Translations under genes and position numbers: made by a program | Assembly (NCBI RefSeq): GCF_051201035.1 | Contig: NZ_JBPODR010000004.1 | Location: 1-64,000, forward strand | Source of the DNA: Thermoanaerobacterium thermosulfurigenes | GTDB lineage: Bacteria; Bacillota; Thermoanaerobacteria; Thermoanaerobacterales; Thermoanaerobacteraceae | Length of the DNA stretch: 64,000 bases | Reading direction: 5' to 3' | Notes under the pieces: model-generated | The model's input: the letters and a program-made list of their open reading frames with translations, nothing else | Database searches by the model: none | What the model was told of the DNA's origin: nothing | Shown: in pieces, positions 8,783 to 16,903 of the stretch | Numbering within the stretch: position 1 is the stretch's first letter | Layout of the letters: each line of letters starts with the position of its first letter

Positions 8783-9942
8783 ATAATAAATACATTTCAG
8801 ATGTAGTAAAAAATATTCCACCGTCTGGAATAAGGAAATTCTTCGATCTTGTTACAAATTCACGAGATATTATCTCTCTCGGTGTTGGCGAACCAGATTT
8901 TGTGACGCCATGGACTGTGCGAAAAGAAGCCATAGATGTGCTTGACAGAGGTGCCACTACGTATACGTCAAACCTTGGACTCTTAGAATTAAGAGAAGCC
9001 GTATCATTCTTTCTAAAAAATCATTACGGCTTAAATTACGATCCTGAAAAGGAAATAATGATAACCGTAGGCGCCAGTGAAGCCATAGACTTAGCGCTTA
9101 GATGTCTTATTAATGATGGTGATGAAGTTTTAGTGCCTGTGCCAAGTTATGTCTCTTATTCACCTTGCATAGAGCTTACAAGAGGAGTGCCAGTATACGT
9201 ACCTACCTATGAAGAAAACAATTTTATAATAACACCTGATGATTTGAAATCAAAAATAACCAGTAAGACAAAAGCACTTATACTTCCATATCCAAATAAT
9301 CCTACAGGTGCTATCATGAAAAAAGAAGACTTAGAAGCTATAAAAGACATAATAATAGAACATGATCTGATCGTAATATCTGATGAAATCTACAGTGAAC
9401 TTACTTATGACGGAAAACACGTAAGCATAGCTTCACTGCCTGATATGAAGGAAAGGACTATCGTTTTAAACGGATTTTCAAAAGCTTTTGCCATGACGGG
9501 TTGGAGATTAGGATATATAGCAGCGGAACATAGCTTCATAGAGGCTATGAATAAGATTCACCAGTATACGACAATATGCGCTCCCATAATGGCACAATAC
9601 GCAGGCATAAAAGCGATATACGAGTGCGAAGATGATATAGAAAAGATGCGCAAAACTTACGATCAAAGAAGGCGTCTCATAGTAAATGGCTTCAGAGAAA
9701 TAGGATTTGATTGCTTTGAACCAAAAGGAGCTTTTTATATATTCCCTTCAATTAAAAAAACAGGCCTTTCATCTCAAGAATTTTGCGAAAGGCTTTTAAA
9801 AGAAGAAAAAATAGCCGTCGTACCAGGAGATGCATTCGGTCCTGGAGGAGACGGATTTATAAGGGTATCTTATGCGTATTCTATCGATAAGATTATGAAA
9901 GCTCTTGAAAGAATAGAAAGCTTTGCTAAGAGAGTGTTTTAA
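8779..9942 (+). CDS. PLP-dependent class I aminotransferase (AlaT-like)
   Basis: 387 residues, full length for fold-type I aminotransferases. Landmarks are SLGVGEPDF near residue 34, the PYPNNPTGA loop near 172, SDEIYSEL (the PLP-contacting Asp/Tyr) and NGFSKAFAMTGWRLGY, with the Schiff-base lysine at about 233. It overlaps the Lrp regulator by four bases. The alaR-alaT precedent suggests alanine or aspartate transamination, but specificity cannot be read from sequence. A close paralogue lies at 55751-56920. Confidence 0.9.
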   Translation: MNNKYISDVVKNIPPSGIRKFFDLVTNSRDIISLGVGEPDFVTPWTVRKEAIDVLDRGATTYTSNLGLLELREAVSFFLKNHYGLNYDPEKEIMITVGASEAIDLALRCLINDGDEVLVPVPSYVSYSPCIELTRGVPVYVPTYEENNFIITPDDLKSKITSKTKALILPYPNNPTGAIMKKEDLEAIKDIIIEHDLIVISDEIYSELTYDGKHVSIASLPDMKERTIVLNGFSKAFAMTGWRLGYIAAEHSFIEAMNKIHQYTTICAPIMAQYAGIKAIYECEDDIEKMRKTYDQRRRLIVNGFREIGFDCFEPKGAFYIFPSIKKTGLSSQEFCERLLKEEKIAVVPGDAFGPGGDGFIRVSYAYSIDKIMKALERIESFAKRVF

Positions 9943-9967
9943 AAAAGTAGGTTTCCCTACTTTTTTT
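9941..9967. terminator. Bidirectional terminator between aminotransferase and feo genes
   Basis: AGTAGG and CCTACT form the stem around a short TTTC loop, with A6 on the left and T7 on the right. It can terminate transcripts from either side, and it overlaps the stop codon of the small Cys-rich gene. Confidence 0.85.
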
Positions 9968-10109
9968 GCTTTACTGCAGAAAATTTAGGACAACTGGAAG
10001 AACAACTGCCGCAATTGCATTGGCCAGAAGTGCTTTTCTTTATGTTTTTGTAAAGAATAAACACCGCTGCAGCCACTATTGCTACAGTTGCAATCACTTC
10101 AATAATCAT
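9957..10109 (-). CDS. FeoB-associated Cys-rich membrane peptide
   Basis: A 50-residue protein: an N-terminal membrane helix (about 2-20, MIIEVIATVAIVAAAVFILY), a short basic stretch, then a cysteine cluster CNCGSCSSSC (31-40). This is the pattern of the FeoB-associated Cys-rich membrane protein family, sometimes called FeoC-like although unrelated to enterobacterial FeoC. It lies 16 bases downstream of feoB in the same direction, so it belongs to the feo operon. The cysteines could bind iron or act as a redox switch; that is inference. GGAGTGGGCC upstream of the ATG supplies the ribosome binding site. Confidence 0.85.
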   Translation of the reverse strand: MIIEVIATVAIVAAAVFILYKNIKKSTSGQCNCGSCSSSCPKFSAVKQKK

Positions 10110-10125
10110 AGGCCCACTCCTTTTA

Positions 10126-11940
10126 TTAAAATATTCTCAAGATTAAATTTCCACCATTGTAAACTATAAATGAAACTACCCAAGCTAAGACTAATTGATA
10201 TGCTACAGAAAATGCCGCCATCTTCCCACCGTATTCCTTTTTCATTGTGGCAATCAGAGATATACACGGTGTGTACAAAAGCACAAAGACGAGAAAGCTA
10301 AAAGCTGAAATCGGCGTAAAAACCGTCGGCAAAATCTTTATCAAATTTCCGCCGTATATAACCCCCATAGTTCCTACTACCACTTCTTTTGCCATTATCC
10401 CTGTAAGAAGCGATACTGAATTTTGCCATGAAGCAAAACCTAATGGTATAAAGATAGGACTTATGAATCTCCCTATATATGCGATAAAGCTTTTGTCTAT
10501 TTCCGTCATGCCTGAGAAATTAAAGTTTGATAAAATCCAAACAATTATAGACACGGAAAAGATTATAGTACCTGCTTTTTTTAAGAATCCCTTGCCTTTT
10601 TCCCACGTGTGTACTGCCAATGACTTAAGTTCAGGCAACTTATACTCAGGAAGTTCTATTATAAACGGCTCATCATCTTTCTTAAATATGGTATTTTTGA
10701 AAAGTATGCCTACTAAAAACGCCATAATGATGCCTAATGCGTATAAAGATGCAACAACCAAAGCTTCGTGACCTTTAAACAAAGCACCAGCCATAACCAG
10801 ATAAATAGGCAACCTTGCATTACAAGACATAAGCGGCAAAAGAAGAGCCGTCATCTTTCTGTCTTTTTCACTCTCTAAAGTTCTCGTTGACATCACACCA
10901 GGAACATTGCATCCAAAGCCAATTATAAGTGGAATAAACGCCTTTCCGGATAACCCCATTTTCCTGATTATCTTGTCCATTAAAAAAGCTACTCTTGCCA
11001 TATATCCGCTGTCTTCTAAAAAAGATATACACAAAAACAAGGCTAAGATCACGGGAAGAAACACTATTACCGATCCTACGCCGCCAATGATGCCGTCAAC
11101 GATAAGTGACTTAAACCAGCCATTTGCACCAGCTAACAAAATATTAACATGCGGTACAAACCAAGCATTGACAAAACCGTCCAATAAATCTGCCAATGGT
11201 TGGCCCACCCAGCTAAAAGTAAACTGAAAAATTAAATATATGATGGCTATAAATATCGGATATGCCAAAAATTTATTTATTAGGATTTTATCCAATCTCT
11301 CCGTAATTGTAACTGTGTTTTCAGATGTGTACGTAACACACTGTGATAAAATGCCTTCTATATACTTATATGTTTCAGCTTCACTTTTAAAGCCTACATT
11401 ATTACGATAATGATTTTCATTATCATTTATTGCTTTTGAAAAAATGTCATTCGATAAAAGTTCCTTAATCTCGTCTACACCCTTTCCTTTTGAAGCCACA
11501 ATAGGAACAACCATGACACCAAGTAATTTAGACAATTCTACATAATCAATCTTTATTCCTTTTTTCTCGGCAACATCAACCATATTTAATACCAATATGA
11601 TAGGTATGTTGAATTCTTTAAGTTGCATAGTTAAGTACAAATTTCTCTTAAGATTTGAAGCATCTACTATATTTAATATAAAATCAACATTTCCGCTTTC
11701 CAGAAAAGACTTGGAAATTTTCTCTTCGTTGGAGTAAGTATCCATTGCATAAATACCAGGTAAGTCGACGATTTTTACATTGTCATTTATGAAACCTTCT
11801 TTTTTTTCAACGGTGACACCAGGCCAATTGCCTACGTGCTGGTTTAACCCAGTAACCAGATTAAAAAGAGTTGTCTTTCCAACATTAGGATTACCAATCA
11901 AAGCGGCGGTTGTCATTCGTTTCGAATCAGTAACTGCCAT
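10126..11940 (-). CDS. feoB: Ferrous iron transporter FeoB
   Basis: 604 residues. The N-terminal G domain has GNPNVGKTT (G1, about 16-24), DLPGIYAMD (G3, about 59) and NMVD (G4, about 119). After a helical linker the membrane part begins near 220, with Gate motifs including GFGCNVPGVMSTRTLE and VLLYTPCISLIATMKKE. It imports Fe2+ under anaerobic conditions. It is slightly shorter than many FeoB proteins (about 650-770), mainly in the spacer and C-terminus, as in other compact clostridial FeoB. feoA is 20 bases upstream and the Cys-rich peptide follows, so the order is feoA-feoB-small gene. Expression is probably Fur-controlled. Confidence 0.95.
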   Translation of the reverse strand: MAVTDSKRMTTAALIGNPNVGKTTLFNLVTGLNQHVGNWPGVTVEKKEGFINDNVKIVDLPGIYAMDTYSNEEKISKSFLESGNVDFILNIVDASNLKRNLYLTMQLKEFNIPIILVLNMVDVAEKKGIKIDYVELSKLLGVMVVPIVASKGKGVDEIKELLSNDIFSKAINDNENHYRNNVGFKSEAETYKYIEGILSQCVTYTSENTVTITERLDKILINKFLAYPIFIAIIYLIFQFTFSWVGQPLADLLDGFVNAWFVPHVNILLAGANGWFKSLIVDGIIGGVGSVIVFLPVILALFLCISFLEDSGYMARVAFLMDKIIRKMGLSGKAFIPLIIGFGCNVPGVMSTRTLESEKDRKMTALLLPLMSCNARLPIYLVMAGALFKGHEALVVASLYALGIIMAFLVGILFKNTIFKKDDEPFIIELPEYKLPELKSLAVHTWEKGKGFLKKAGTIIFSVSIIVWILSNFNFSGMTEIDKSFIAYIGRFISPIFIPLGFASWQNSVSLLTGIMAKEVVVGTMGVIYGGNLIKILPTVFTPISAFSFLVFVLLYTPCISLIATMKKEYGGKMAAFSVAYQLVLAWVVSFIVYNGGNLILRIF

Positions 11941-11960
11941 ACGCCCCCTCCTTCATTTTT

Positions 11961-12188
11961 TTAAATAACGTCTTTTACGACGATATTCTTTGCATCTCTT
12001 TTTCTAATTGCTAAATCAAAACCCATAAAATTTATTATTATAGGATCTCCTAAGGGCGCAAAGCTTTTGACTTTTACTTTTACGCCTTCATTTGCTCCAA
12101 GAGCACGCAATCTTTTGGCTAACTTTTCGTCACCTAAAATACCACTTACTAAAGCCGTTTGCCCTGGTCTTAAGTCGTATACGCTCAC
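11961..12188 (-). CDS. feoA: FeoA iron transport accessory protein
   Basis: 75 residues with the SH3-like FeoA fold: YDLRPGQTALVSGI near the start, LAKRLRALGANEGVKVKV, and the end DFDLAIRKRDAKNI-like segment (GFDLAIRKRDAKNIVV). It helps FeoB, possibly by binding its cytoplasmic domain. The GTG at 12188 is chosen over an upstream ATG at 12221: AAGGGG lies just before it, the shorter protein starts like other FeoA proteins, and the longer frame would run through the Fur box. Confidence 0.92.
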   Translation of the reverse strand: MSVYDLRPGQTALVSGILGDEKLAKRLRALGANEGVKVKVKSFAPLGDPIIINFMGFDLAIRKRDAKNIVVKDVI

Positions 12189-12205
12189 CACTACCACCCC
12201 TTCGT

Positions 12206-12261
12206 TGATAATCATTCTCAATTTCTGATTCTATGATACTATATATTCCCCTTCGTGTCAA
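12206..12261 (-). promoter_or_regulatory. feoAB promoter with Fur box
   Basis: TTGACA (12261-12256) and TATCAT (12238-12233) are 17 bp apart on the minus strand. Just downstream, 12206-12220 reads TGAGAATGATTATCA on the minus strand, 14 of 15 matches to the 7-1-7 Fur consensus TGATAATNATTATCA. The box covers the start of the transcript, so bound Fur would block initiation. Confidence 0.85.
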
Positions 12262-12283
12262 TAAAATATAAAAATAATATTTA

Positions 12284-12835
12284 TCATATCTTTATAAATC
12301 TATGCCATATCTTAAGAATTTGATTTTCAAGGGGATCCAAAATGCCTTTTAGATATTTCACAAGCTTGCTGCTCAAAAATCCTATGACAAATCCAGCTAC
12401 GACATCTACAGGATAGTGAACTCCAACATATACTCTCGCTATAAGCAGTAAAACCGTCAAAACCATCATAGTAGCACCAAGGAACTTATTTCCTTTTAGC
12501 TGAGTAAATGCAATAGCAGAACCTCCTGATAGATGATCACTTGGAAAAGACGCATCACTTGGATGTTTAATAAGCAAATTCACTTTATGTGTAACAAAAG
12601 GTCTTGGTTCAAAGTAAAATCTTGAAATGATAAAATTCGCGCTCAGTGCTATGACTGCAGCAAAGAACTCTTCCATCGATATCTTTTTCCCATCATCCTC
12701 TCCAATAAACCATTGGATAACCATTATCAGCCCATATATAATAGGAGAATACAAAGCAATAAATATCATCACTTTATCTAATATACTATGATGACCTGCA
12801 AATCCATTGATAAATTGAAAAATAGCGTAATTCAT
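12284..12835 (-). CDS. bcrC: PAP2-family phosphatase, BcrC-like undecaprenyl-diphosphatase
   Basis: 183 residues, multi-spanning membrane protein. The three acid-phosphatase motifs are visible: a degenerate first motif ending EPRPF (about 78), PSDH (about 99; PSGH in most relatives) and ARVYVGVHYPVDVVAG (about 137-152) with the catalytic His. The start MNYAIFQFINGFAGHH and overall pattern match BcrC/YwoA, which dephosphorylates undecaprenyl diphosphate for cell-wall recycling and can confer bacitracin resistance. The third of three clustered ATG codons is chosen because it is 6 bases after GAGGTG. Specificity within PAP2 is inferred. Confidence 0.8.
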   Translation of the reverse strand: MNYAIFQFINGFAGHHSILDKVMIFIALYSPIIYGLIMVIQWFIGEDDGKKISMEEFFAAVIALSANFIISRFYFEPRPFVTHKVNLLIKHPSDASFPSDHLSGGSAIAFTQLKGNKFLGATMMVLTVLLLIARVYVGVHYPVDVVAGFVIGFLSSKLVKYLKGILDPLENQILKIWHRFIKI

Positions 12836-12915
12836 TTTCATCACCTCGTATTAAGATTTTAACCTTCAATTCTTAAAATAAAATTAGATACAGATTAAAA
12901 AATAATTAAAATTTC

Positions 12916-12971
12916 TTGACAAATACGATAAACAATTATATAATCCTAAATAGTAAATTATTCTTATTTAG
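12916..12971 (+). promoter_or_regulatory. Promoter and metal-regulator operator of the fur-znu operon
   Basis: TTGACA (12916-12921), a 17-bp spacer and TATAAT (12939-12944) form a consensus promoter. A dyad with perfect 7-bp arms CTAAATA (12946-12952) and TATTTAG (12965-12971) covers the expected start of transcription. Its AT-rich 26-bp form suits a Fur-family (Zur-like) regulator, and the first gene of the operon encodes one, so autoregulation is likely. Confidence 0.75.
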
Positions 12972-12986
12972 AAGGAATGAGGGATT

Positions 12987-13409
12987 ATGACAAAGGAAGA
13001 TATTTTAAAAACCATAAAATCCAACAACTTTAAGATAACTCCTCAAAGAGAGCTTATCATAAACATAATGCTAAATTCCAATGGTTACTTATCTGTAAGG
13101 GAAATCTACGAAAAAGTAAAAAGTTCATTTCCACAAGTAAGTTTAGATACTGTATACAGAAATTTAAGCCTTCTAAAAGATATAAATGTATTAAGTGAAG
13201 CAACTATAGGCAACAATATTATGTATGAAATTCACAAAGACATGCATGAACACATAATGAAATGTCTAAAATGCGGAAAGGTCTTTGAACTGGATATATG
13301 TCCCATAGATCTTTGCCGAAACAAACTGGATGGTTTTGAAGTTGTAGACCATAAAATCGAGATCACTGGATACTGCAAAAATTGCAAAAATCACGAGGAG
13401 GATTGTTGA
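12987..13409 (+). CDS. Fur-family metal-dependent repressor, probably Zur-like
   Basis: 140 residues. The N-terminal winged helix (about 1-80) includes ITPQRELIINIM and PQVSLDTVYRNLSLL; the C-terminal part has the metal-binding HEHIMKCLKCGKV segment and a second CxxC in YCKNCKN, forming the structural zinc site. Fur, Zur and PerR share this architecture. Zinc is favoured because the gene starts an operon with a zinc-type transporter. Its stop overlaps the ATG of the binding-protein gene. It is the only Fur-family gene in the window, so which protein acts at the feo box is open. Confidence 0.88.
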   Translation: MTKEDILKTIKSNNFKITPQRELIINIMLNSNGYLSVREIYEKVKSSFPQVSLDTVYRNLSLLKDINVLSEATIGNNIMYEIHKDMHEHIMKCLKCGKVFELDICPIDLCRNKLDGFEVVDHKIEITGYCKNCKNHEEDC

Positions 13410-14290
13410 TGAAAAAATTTATTTCAATTTTTTTGGCGATTTTGATAGTGTTTAGCTTGACGTCATGCAATACGAAAATTTCAAAAAAGCCCAGCAAATT
13501 AGCTGTATATGCAACTTTTTATCCCTTATACGATCTTACAAAAAAGATTGCAGGTGATAAAGCCACAGTTCAAAACATAATACCACCAGGCGTGGAGCCA
13601 CACGACTGGGAACCTACGACAAAACAGATAGCAGACATAGAAGGAGCTTCTCTCGTCGTGTATTTAGGACTTGGGATGGATTCATGGATAAGCAAAGTAG
13701 AATCGTCTGTATCAGGACCTAAATTTGTAAATGTGTCAAACGGTATTGACGCTATAAAAGTCGGAAATGCTGTAAATCCTCATGTATGGCTCTCTCCAAA
13801 AGAAGCACAAATATTAGCAAAAAATATCAAAGATGCTTTAGTAAATGCTGACAATAAAAACGCAAAATACTACGAAGATAATTATAATACTTTGTTAAAT
13901 ACATTAAAGCAGTTAGACAGTGAATACACTGAAAGACTTAAAAACACCAAGACAAAGACATTTATAGTCTATCACAGTGCCTTTGACTACGTAGCGAGAG
14001 ATTACGGCTTAAACCAAGTATCTATTGTCGGTATGAGCGAGGAAGCTGAAGCAAGTCCTGCTAAAGTTGCTGAAGTCATACAACTTATAAAAAAAGAAAA
14101 TATCAAGTACATCTTTACAGAGCCATTGACATCACCTAAGCCGATCCAATCAATTGCCAGCGAAACAGGTGCAAAGGTATTACCGCTAAATACTATTGAA
14201 GGGCTTACTAAAGATGAAATGAAGAAAGGATACGATTATATAAAATTGTTACAGCAAAACTTAGACAATCTTCAGAAAGCATTAAATTAG
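13409..14290 (+). CDS. znuA: Zinc-type metal ABC transporter substrate-binding lipoprotein
   Basis: 293 residues: a lipoprotein signal with lipobox LTSC (Cys at about 20), then a cluster-9 solute-binding protein. Metal ligands appear at His in GVEPHDWEP (about 65), His in NPHVWLSP (about 123) and His in VYHSAFDY (about 190). A His at the third position, rather than the Glu of manganese binders such as PsaA, indicates zinc, as does the LNTIEGLT motif near 270 seen in AdcA-type proteins. It lacks the His-rich loop of many ZnuA proteins. The ATG overlaps the repressor stop and follows GAGGAGG. It captures metal outside the membrane for the next two genes. Confidence 0.88.
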   Translation: MKKFISIFLAILIVFSLTSCNTKISKKPSKLAVYATFYPLYDLTKKIAGDKATVQNIIPPGVEPHDWEPTTKQIADIEGASLVVYLGLGMDSWISKVESSVSGPKFVNVSNGIDAIKVGNAVNPHVWLSPKEAQILAKNIKDALVNADNKNAKYYEDNYNTLLNTLKQLDSEYTERLKNTKTKTFIVYHSAFDYVARDYGLNQVSIVGMSEEAEASPAKVAEVIQLIKKENIKYIFTEPLTSPKPIQSIASETGAKVLPLNTIEGLTKDEMKKGYDYIKLLQQNLDNLQKALN

Positions 14291-14309
14291 ATTAATGAAA
14301 GGGATTTTT

Positions 14310-15083
14310 ATGGGTAAAATAGTAGAGCTTAAAGATGTTAGTTTTTCTTATGATGATAAAAAGGTACTTAACAATATCAATCTAACTATCGATGATGGCG
14401 AATTTGTAGGCCTTATTGGGCCTAATGGTTCAGGCAAAAGCACACTTGTAAAGATCATGATAGGAGATCTTACACCTTCATCTGGCGAAGTCCTCATAAA
14501 TGGGATAAACGTAAAAGACATGAAAAATAGATCTGTAATCGGATATGTCCCCCAAAAGTCTTATTCATTCAACGCTTCTTTTCCAGCAAGTGTAAAAGAA
14601 GTCGTCTCAATGGGGCTTTATGGAAAATTAGGGTTGTTTAAAAAACTTTCTAAAGATGACTGGGAAATCGTGAATAACGCTTTAAAGACTGTCGACATGA
14701 TTGATTACAAAGACAGGCTTATTGGAAATCTGTCCGGAGGCCAGCAGCAACGGGTATTTATAGCAAGAGCTCTTGTCAGCGATCCTAAGATTTTATTTTT
14801 AGATGAACCGACGACAGGCATAGATGCAAAGTCAGAAGACACTCTCTATAAAATACTTGATACTTTAAATAAGGAAAACAAAATAACGATTATCATGGTC
14901 ACTCATGATGTATGGGCCATATCCGACAAGGTATCTCGAATCGTATGCATGGGAAATGGCAGACTATATGACAAATGCGACACTTTAGACTTCTCAAAAA
15001 AAGAATTAGCAGAAATATATGGATACCCTGTCAAACTTGATATGCACCATCACCAAAGTGAAAATATCAATAATCGACTTTAG
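14310..15083 (+). CDS. znuC: Metal ABC transporter ATP-binding protein
   Basis: 257 residues with a full set of ABC motifs: GPNGSGKST (Walker A, about 35), LSGGQQQR (signature, about 137), KILFLDEPTTG (Walker B, about 157) and a switch His in MVTHD. The C-terminal HHHQSE stretch is His-rich, which suits a metal system. The ATG at 14310 is chosen because AAAGGGA precedes it; an ATG at 14295 lacks a good site. It powers uptake with the adjacent permease. Confidence 0.92.
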   Translation: MGKIVELKDVSFSYDDKKVLNNINLTIDDGEFVGLIGPNGSGKSTLVKIMIGDLTPSSGEVLINGINVKDMKNRSVIGYVPQKSYSFNASFPASVKEVVSMGLYGKLGLFKKLSKDDWEIVNNALKTVDMIDYKDRLIGNLSGGQQQRVFIARALVSDPKILFLDEPTTGIDAKSEDTLYKILDTLNKENKITIIMVTHDVWAISDKVSRIVCMGNGRLYDKCDTLDFSKKELAEIYGYPVKLDMHHHQSENINNRL

Positions 15084-15097
15084 ATTGAGGTGTTACA

Positions 15098-15898
15098 ATG
15101 CTTAATATTTTTACATACGACTTTATGATTAGGGCATTTCTTGCAGGTGGATTTATATCGATAATAGCTCCATTGGTAGGCAGTTTCTTAGTGTTAAGAA
15201 GGCTATCGCAGATGGGGGATACTCTATCTCACGTAGCACTGGCAGGCGTAGCAGCAGGATTTCTCATAGGTATAAATCCTACAATCGGCTCAATAATCTT
15301 CGTAATACTGTCATCTTTTGGTATTGAACGCTTGAGAAAATCATACTTTAGATACTCGGAAATATCTATTGCCGTTGTCATGTCTGCAGGAATGGCAATC
15401 GCAGTAATACTTCTAAGTTTATCCAGCGGAAGTCCTGCAAACATAATGAATTACCTTTTTGGGAGCATAATATCAATTAATAACACTGATGTATTGCTAT
15501 CACTCATACTTAGCATTGCAGTAATAACTTTAATTTATATCTTCTACAAGGAGCTTCTATACATTACATTTGACGAAGAAGCTGCTTTGATATCAGGTAT
15601 TCCTGTAAACTTGGTAAATATAATATTTACCATGATTGTGGCCGTAACCGTAGCAGTTTCCATGAGAATAGTAGGAGCTTTGCTGGTATCAGCATTGATG
15701 GTGATACCAGCAGCAGCCAGTCTTAAAATAGCCAAAAACTTCAGACAGACCATTTTTTACGCCATACTGTTTTCTTTTATATCTGTATTCGCAGGCATAA
15801 TACTATCTTTTTATCTCAATCTTTCACCAGGCGGCAGCATTGTAATAGTTTCTCTCATAATCATGGGTTTAGCAAGCATAAAGAAGGCAGGTAACTAA
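15098..15898 (+). CDS. znuB: Metal ABC transporter permease
   Basis: 266 residues with about eight membrane helices, ABC-3 family. LRRLSQMGDTLSHVALAGVAAG (about 28-49) is the conserved cytoplasmic loop that contacts the ATPase, and VGALLVSALMVIPAAAS (about 188-204) is the other family hallmark. Starts 14 bases after znuC with GAGGTG before the ATG. A terminator overlaps its stop, so it is the last gene of the operon. Confidence 0.92.
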   Translation: MLNIFTYDFMIRAFLAGGFISIIAPLVGSFLVLRRLSQMGDTLSHVALAGVAAGFLIGINPTIGSIIFVILSSFGIERLRKSYFRYSEISIAVVMSAGMAIAVILLSLSSGSPANIMNYLFGSIISINNTDVLLSLILSIAVITLIYIFYKELLYITFDEEAALISGIPVNLVNIIFTMIVAVTVAVSMRIVGALLVSALMVIPAAASLKIAKNFRQTIFYAILFSFISVFAGIILSFYLNLSPGGSIVIVSLIIMGLASIKKAGN

Positions 15899-15911
15899 CC
15901 TGCTTTTTTTG
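15887..15911 (+). terminator. Terminator of the znu operon
   Basis: GCAGGT (15887-15892) pairs with ACCTGC (15898-15903), followed by seven T. Confidence 0.9.
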
Positions 15912-15967
15912 TTTTTAACTTGGATAATAAAATGTACTGACTTTAAGATTTTCGTTTAAGTCTTTCT

Positions 15968-16072
15968 CTATTGGCTATATCTTAAAAATATATATCCCAC
16001 ATACAAAAACAACAAAGTAGCAATCACATCTATTATATTAGATATATTTGCAAAAAGCTCTATGTATTCCAA
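15968..16072 (-). CDS. Possible 34-residue membrane peptide
   Basis: A TTG-initiated frame preceded by GGAGG nine bases upstream. It encodes a hydrophobic helix (NIIDVIATLLFLYVGYIFL) and stops at CAA-TAG. It lies 50 bases downstream of a membrane protein gene in the same direction. Coding is suggested only by the ribosome binding site and amphipathic composition; no family is recognised. Confidence 0.35.
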   Translation of the reverse strand: MEYIELFANISNIIDVIATLLFLYVGYIFLRYSQ

Positions 16073-16122
16073 CTCCTAAAACCTCCTAACTAAAAAAATC
16101 CATTAATATATCCAACAAAAAT

Positions 16123-16686
16123 TTATGGAAAGTACACATTTCGCTTTAAATATATTTTTTTGCCCATTAATTCTACCACATTATCACCTAATTTCTTTAC
16201 TGAAATATCATAAACATGATCTTTACGAAGTAAATTTTTAACAAGCAAAACACCTTTTATGATTTCTTTTTCCTGTCTTACAACAATTCCATAATCAGTA
16301 GTAGCGCCGTAATTTGATCTATAAACTATAACGGAGCTTGATTCAAACCTAATATTATGGATCGGCATAAACGCCTCATTTACATTAAGAGTAATAGTAG
16401 CAAATAAAATAATGACTGCAGTTGTTGCACTTATCAACATTAATATTATTGAAATCACACTATTCACTACCTTTGCAGAATTATGTTTAAATCTAAAGCC
16501 ATTTATTAACAATATCAAAGGTATTATCTGAATACACAAAGAAAAAATATCGTTTAATTTTAAAGACTTAAATCTTATAAAAGGATAAAAATAATCTAAA
16601 TTCAATATCCATAAAACATAAATAGCCAATAGAACTATATGGATAATATATTTATTGTTGCGAATTAAACTATTCACTAATATCAC
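16123..16686 (-). CDS. Integral membrane protein of unknown function
   Basis: 187 residues with three membrane segments (about 13-31, 45-62 and 73-100), followed by a soluble C-terminal domain of about 85 residues rich in beta-type segments (SSVIVYRSNYGATTDYGIVV). No motif is recognised. The gene stands between the znu terminator and a DUF4143 ATPase, both in unrelated contexts. The 16687-16903 stretch upstream contains no feature I can support. Confidence 0.65.
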   Translation of the reverse strand: MILVNSLIRNNKYIIHIVLLAIYVLWILNLDYFYPFIRFKSLKLNDIFSLCIQIIPLILLINGFRFKHNSAKVVNSVISIILMLISATTAVIILFATITLNVNEAFMPIHNIRFESSSVIVYRSNYGATTDYGIVVRQEKEIIKGVLLVKNLLRKDHVYDISVKKLGDNVVELMGKKIYLKRNVYFP

Positions 16687-16903
16687 CTATCTTTTATATT
16701 TAAATCCAATATCATTCTTTCCTATCTAAAACAGATGGAAAAATGCAATCACATCCTTTCCATGTTTGCAATATTTATCAATTGGACTAAATTTATCTTG
16801 CAACTTGCTCTCTCTCAATATAAGACAAATTTCTAAGGAATTTGTTACAGTTTTTTATAAAAATTTTTTTAAATGGTTCTCATATTCTTTTGAGAAAAAT
16901 AAG

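Noticed and set aside
9966..10169. Plus-strand 67-codon frame after the aminotransferase
   Set aside because: It is antisense to the FeoB-associated Cys-rich gene, which has a ribosome binding site and a family pattern.
16687..16903. Plus-strand frame at 16766-17011
   Set aside because: No ribosome binding site, overlaps the DUF4143 ATPase gene end, and has no recognisable features.
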